In this document: piece after piece, positions 12,821 through 15,821 of the stretch
How positions within the stretch are numbered: position 1 is the first letter of the stretch
Layout of the letters: every line of letters begins with the position of its first letter
Source of the DNA: an uncultured Collinsella sp.
Lineage (GTDB): Bacteria > Actinomycetota > Coriobacteriia > Coriobacteriales > Coriobacteriaceae
Assembly (NCBI GenBank): GCA_902496005.1
Contig: CABUZI010000033.1
Location: 1-15,821, forward strand
DNA: 15,821 bases
Reading direction: 5' to 3'
Made by a program: the position numbers and the translations under genes
The notes under the pieces: model-generated
What the model was told of the DNA's origin: nothing
Seen by the model: the letters and a program-made list of their open reading frames with translations, nothing else
Databases searched by the model: none

Positions 12821-14026
12821 ATGACCGCCCCCGACGAAAAGACACTCACCACGCTCACCAGGCTGTTCGAGGAGGAGTTTGACCCCATCGGCGACCGCCA
12901 GGTGCTCTACGTACACGCGCCCGGGCGTTCCGAGATCAGCGGCAATCACACCGATCACGAGGGCGGTCACGTTATCGCCGGCTCGCTCGATGTCGCCGTC
13001 GACGGCATCGCCGTGGCAACCGACTCCAACAAGGTCCGTGTCGCCGACGAGGGCTATCCTACGTTTGAGATCACGCTCGACACGCTGGATGTTCAGGAGT
13101 CCGAGAAGGGCACGTCCGCAAGCCTCGTGCGTGGTATGGCCCACGAGGTCGCAGCGCTTGGTGTTGAGCCCAAGGGCTTCGACTTTGCCTTTACCTGCTC
13201 CGTCCCTTCGGGCGGCGGTCTTTCGAGTTCCGCTGCTGTCGAGGCCGCGTACGGTCGTGCCATGGAGACGCTCTGGGGCGCGCCCGCCATTGAGCCCGTC
13301 GCGCTCGCCCAGATGAGTCAGCGCACCGAGAACAACTACTATGGCAAGCCCTGCGGTCTGATGGACCAGGCCGCTGTGTGCCTGGGCGGCCTTGCCTACA
13401 TGGACTTTGAGGACCAGGCCCAGCCTAAGACCCAGAAGCTCGAGCTCAACTTTGAGGATCACGGCTATGCGCTCGTGCTCGTTAAGGTCGGCGCCGACCA
13501 CGTGGCCGCCACCGACGACTACGCCGCCGTTCCGCGCGAGATGCAGGACGTCGCTGCCGAGTTTGGCAAGGCACGCCTGTGCGAGGTAAACGTGGCGGAC
13601 TTTGACGCCAAGCTCCCCGAGCTGCGCGCCAAACTGGGCGACCGCGCCTGTCTGCGCGCCGTTCACTACTGGTACGAGAACGGCCTGGTCGATAAGCGCT
13701 GGGCAGCCCTGAACGCCGGCGACATCGACCAGTTCCTGGTCCTGACACGCGAGTCCGGCGCCAGCTCTGCCATGTACCTGCAGAATGTCGTTGCCAAGCT
13801 GGGCTCCGAGCAGCCTTCCATGTATGCCCTGGCGCTGGCCGAGCACGTGCTCGACGGCCGCGGCGCCGTCCGTATCCACGGCGGCGGCTTTGGCGGCACC
13901 ATCCAGGCCTTTGTGCCGCTCGACCTGGTCGACACCTTTATCACCAAGATGAACGGCTGGCTGGGCGAGGGGTCTGCCCGCCACTACGCAATTTCTGACA
14001 AGGGGGCTTACGCGGCATGGCTGTAA
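12821..14026 (+). CDS. galK: Galactokinase (GHMP kinase family)
   Basis: GalK phosphorylates galactose to galactose-1-phosphate with ATP, the entry step of the Leloir pathway. The 401 residues show the galactokinase signature region GRSEISGNHTDHEGG (35-49), the GHMP ATP-binding loop VPSGGGLSSSAA (128-139), KPCGLMDQ with the catalytic aspartate D182, and the C-terminal GHMP motif HGGGFGGT (353-360). The signature departs from the classic GEHTDY form: N42 replaces the glutamate and H46 the tyrosine, a variant I associate with a clostridial/coriobacterial subfamily. ATG 12821 is preceded by AAGGAAAGGA; the frame extends upstream to 12521 but only through the operator region. It is the first gene of an operon with galT, which it overlaps by 10 bp. 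Confidence 0.95.
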   Translation: MTAPDEKTLTTLTRLFEEEFDPIGDRQVLYVHAPGRSEISGNHTDHEGGHVIAGSLDVAVDGIAVATDSNKVRVADEGYPTFEITLDTLDVQESEKGTSASLVRGMAHEVAALGVEPKGFDFAFTCSVPSGGGLSSSAAVEAAYGRAMETLWGAPAIEPVALAQMSQRTENNYYGKPCGLMDQAAVCLGGLAYMDFEDQAQPKTQKLELNFEDHGYALVLVKVGADHVAATDDYAAVPREMQDVAAEFGKARLCEVNVADFDAKLPELRAKLGDRACLRAVHYWYENGLVDKRWAALNAGDIDQFLVLTRESGASSAMYLQNVVAKLGSEQPSMYALALAEHVLDGRGAVRIHGGGFGGTIQAFVPLDLVDTFITKMNGWLGEGSARHYAISDKGAYAAWL

Positions 14027-15645
14027 TGACCGACGTGCGCGAGGCTGCGCAGGGCCTTATCGAATATGCCATCCACCGATCGATGATCGGTCAGGACGAT
14101 CGCATCTGGGCATACAACACCATTTTGGAGTGCATCGGCGCCACGGGCCCCGCACTCGACATGGCCTGGGCGCTCCAGGTCGAGAAACTCTCGCTCTTGC
14201 ACCCCGATACCCTGCCCAACTTTGACCTTGAAGGCACGCTTGCCGCGCTTGCCGAGGTCGCCGTTGCCAACGGTGCTGCCGAGGACACGGCATCGGGCCG
14301 CGACCGCATCGCCATGCGCATCATGGGCACGCTCATGCCGAGGCCTTCGGTTGTAAACGAGGAGTTCAGTGGACGCATGGGCGTCAACGAGCCCCGCGCC
14401 GCGACCGACTGGTTCTACGGCCTGTGCTGTGACGCTGGTTACGTGCGCCGCGCCGCCATCGCGCGCAATATCAAATGGAGCACCCCCACCAACTGGGGCG
14501 ACCTTGAGATCACCATCAACCTGTCCAAGCCTGAGAAGGACCCGCGCGATATCGCCGCAGCCGGTGCTGCCAAGAACACGGGCGAGAAGTATCCCGCCTG
14601 CCAGCTGTGCATCGAAAACGAAGGCTACCCTGGACGCTCCGCCGCAACCGACGGCGGCGCTCATCCCGCTCGCCAGAACCTGCGCGTTATCCCCATCCAG
14701 CTCGACGGCGAGCGCTGGGGCTTCCAGTACAGCCCGTATGCGTACTTTAACGAGCACTGCATTGCCATGAGCTCCGAGCATCGTCCGATGCACGTCGACC
14801 GCAAGGGGCTGACCTGCCTGCTCGATTTTGTCGACCTGTTCCCGCACTACTTTATTGGCTCCAACGCCGACCTGCCCATCGTGGGCGGCTCGATTCTGTC
14901 GCACGACCACTTCCAGGGCGGCGCGCACGAGTTCCCCATGATGCATGCCGCCGAAGTCTCGCAGTTTAGCGTGCCCGGCTTTGACCAGGTCAACGGCACC
15001 GTGTTGCAGTGGCCGCTTTCGGTGCTGCGACTGCGCTCGCACGACCGCGCCCAGCTGCTCGATGCTGCCGAGAAGATTATCCTCGCTTGGCGCGAGTGGA
15101 CCGATGAGTCGGTTGGCGTCGTCGCACGCACAGCCGACGGCGTGGCACACAACACCGTGACGCCCGTCATCCGCCGCGTCGACTCCCGCGGCAATGCCGG
15201 CGGCGAGACCTACGAGGCCTACCTGGCGCTTCGCTGCAACATCACGACCGACGAGCATCCGCTGGGCGTCTTCCACCCGCATGCCGAATACCACCACATT
15301 AAGAAGGAGAACATTGGCCTGATCGAGGTCATGGGCCTGGCGATTTTGCCGCCGCGCTTGGTTCCCGAGCTCGGCGCTGTCCGCGAGCACCTGCTGGCGG
15401 CTAAAGCCGATACCAGCTACGACCTTGCCGGCGCGCTCGAGGGCGACGACCTTTGCCGCAGCCACGCCGCATGGGCCGAAGATGTTTTTGCCCGCCGCGC
15501 CGACGAGCTTACGGCGGACAACGTCATCGATATCCTGCACGAGGAGGTCGGCGTGGTGTTTGGCCACGTGCTCGACAACGCCGGCGTCTTTAAATGGGAC
15601 GAGGCAGGACGCGCCGCCCAGCAGCGCTTTATTGACTCGCTGTAA
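14017..15645 (+). CDS. galT: UDP-glucose--hexose-1-phosphate uridylyltransferase (class II GalT)
   Basis: GalT exchanges the UMP group between UDP-glucose and galactose-1-phosphate, giving UDP-galactose and glucose-1-phosphate. The 542 residues belong to the long class II form found in Bacillus, lactobacilli and Actinomycetota, not the roughly 350-residue E. coli form. Recognisable blocks are EEFSGRMGVNEPRAATDWFY, YPACQLCIENEGYPGR, the YSPYAYFNEHCI segment, and GGSILSHDHFQGG with the H296-D297-H298 active site (H298 the probable uridylylated nucleophile). ATG 14017 lies ten bases after AGGGGG (14001-14006) and overlaps the end of galK, implying translational coupling; ATG 14026 is a weaker alternative. 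galE is not in the window. A strong terminator follows 46 bp after the stop. Confidence 0.95.
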   Translation: MAVMTDVREAAQGLIEYAIHRSMIGQDDRIWAYNTILECIGATGPALDMAWALQVEKLSLLHPDTLPNFDLEGTLAALAEVAVANGAAEDTASGRDRIAMRIMGTLMPRPSVVNEEFSGRMGVNEPRAATDWFYGLCCDAGYVRRAAIARNIKWSTPTNWGDLEITINLSKPEKDPRDIAAAGAAKNTGEKYPACQLCIENEGYPGRSAATDGGAHPARQNLRVIPIQLDGERWGFQYSPYAYFNEHCIAMSSEHRPMHVDRKGLTCLLDFVDLFPHYFIGSNADLPIVGGSILSHDHFQGGAHEFPMMHAAEVSQFSVPGFDQVNGTVLQWPLSVLRLRSHDRAQLLDAAEKIILAWREWTDESVGVVARTADGVAHNTVTPVIRRVDSRGNAGGETYEAYLALRCNITTDEHPLGVFHPHAEYHHIKKENIGLIEVMGLAILPPRLVPELGAVREHLLAAKADTSYDLAGALEGDDLCRSHAAWAEDVFARRADELTADNVIDILHEEVGVVFGHVLDNAGVFKWDEAGRAAQQRFIDSL

Positions 15646-15691
15646 TGATCCCTTGGAGACGGAGGAAAACGGATCATTTCGTCTTCAAGAC
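15646..15691 (+). other. galT 3' untranslated spacer with two overlapping complementary pairs
   Basis: TGATCC (15646-15651) complements 15671-15676, and CTTGGAGACG (15652-15661) complements 15680-15689 with one G-U pair. The two pairings interleave, so they would compete or form a strained pseudoknot before the terminator. Confidence 0.35.
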
Positions 15692-15732
15692 AACGGTGCC
15701 CGCCGGCAACATCGCCGACGGGCACCGTTTTT
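15692..15732 (+). terminator. Intrinsic terminator of galKT
   Basis: Arms AACGGTGCCCG (15692-15702) and 15719-15729 pair perfectly over 11 bp, with further inner GC pairs, and end in a TTTTT run (15728-15732). This is a strong Rho-independent terminator. Confidence 0.9.
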
Positions 15733-15736
15733 GAGT

Positions 15737-15794
15737 GTAGTCATTGGGGACGTTCTTAAACGACTAGTTATTAAAGAACGTCCCCAATGACTAC
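15737..15794. repeat. Palindromic repeat, GGGGACGTTCTT type, copy 2
   Basis: Arms 15737-15757 and 15774-15794 are exact reverse complements over 21 bp, with a 16-nt loop holding GACTA. It shares TTGGGGACGTTCTT and the loop pentamer with the copy at 1083-1140. It follows the galT terminator by only four bases, so it is not needed for termination and is best seen as an inserted repeat. Confidence 0.8.
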
Positions 15795-15821
15795 CCCAAG
15801 GAATGTCCCAGACTGCCGGCA
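15795..15821. repeat. Possible start of another GGGAC-core repeat cut by the window end
   Basis: Read on the minus strand the last bases contain TGCCGGCA (a perfect 8-bp palindrome, 15814-15821) and GGGACATTCCTT, which resembles the GGGGACGTTCTT core next to it. The other half would lie beyond the window. Confidence 0.3.

Noticed and set aside
15646..15689. True H-type pseudoknot after galT
   Set aside because: There are no linker bases between the first strands of the two stems, so a 10-bp second stem could not be spanned; competing folds are more likely.

Overview
The window looks like chromosomal DNA from a high-GC, Gram-positive gut anaerobe. A Collinsella-like member of the Coriobacteriia is my best guess. 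This is inferred from GC-rich codon use, strong AGGAGG-type ribosome sites, a class II (Firmicutes/Actinomycetota-type) GalT, a BceAB-type transporter, a flavodiiron protein, and short hairpin repeats of a kind I associate with that group. No rRNA, tRNA, CRISPR array, integrase or transposase is visible.

Layout from left to right. (1) The 3' part of a class I DAHP synthase (shikimate pathway) enters from the left edge. (2) About 780 bp without a convincing gene follow, filled with hairpin-forming repeats. (3) A BceAB-type ABC transporter pair lies on the minus strand. (4) Divergent from it is an unusual single polypeptide: an N-terminal Nudix hydrolase resembling NudG/MutT joined through a basic linker to a C-terminal Vsr-like endonuclease. 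(5) After a sparse stretch with one possible 69-residue protein comes an AraC-family regulator followed by a HAD phosphatase. (6) A 151-bp near-perfect nested palindrome separates the HAD gene from a convergent class II fructose-bisphosphate aldolase, which is divergent from a DeoR-family regulator. (7) Next come a minus-strand flavodiiron oxygen/NO reductase and, upstream of it on the same strand, a LacI-family regulator. (8) Divergent from the LacI gene is a galK-galT Leloir operon ending at a strong terminator. (9) The window closes with another hairpin repeat and the start of a further one.

Functional links. GalK and GalT convert galactose to UDP-galactose plus glucose-1-phosphate. Three copies of an exact 13-bp motif in the LacI-galK intergenic region are very likely operators for the adjacent regulator. 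The aldolase and the DeoR regulator form a sugar-phosphate pair. The flavodiiron protein is expected to scavenge O2 or NO.

The item most worth follow-up is the Nudix-Vsr fusion. A nucleotide-pool sanitizing domain and a mismatch-nicking domain in one chain suggest a combined guard against damage linked to modified cytosine. The repeat families are the second: two hairpin classes share a GGGAC core while their stems vary.
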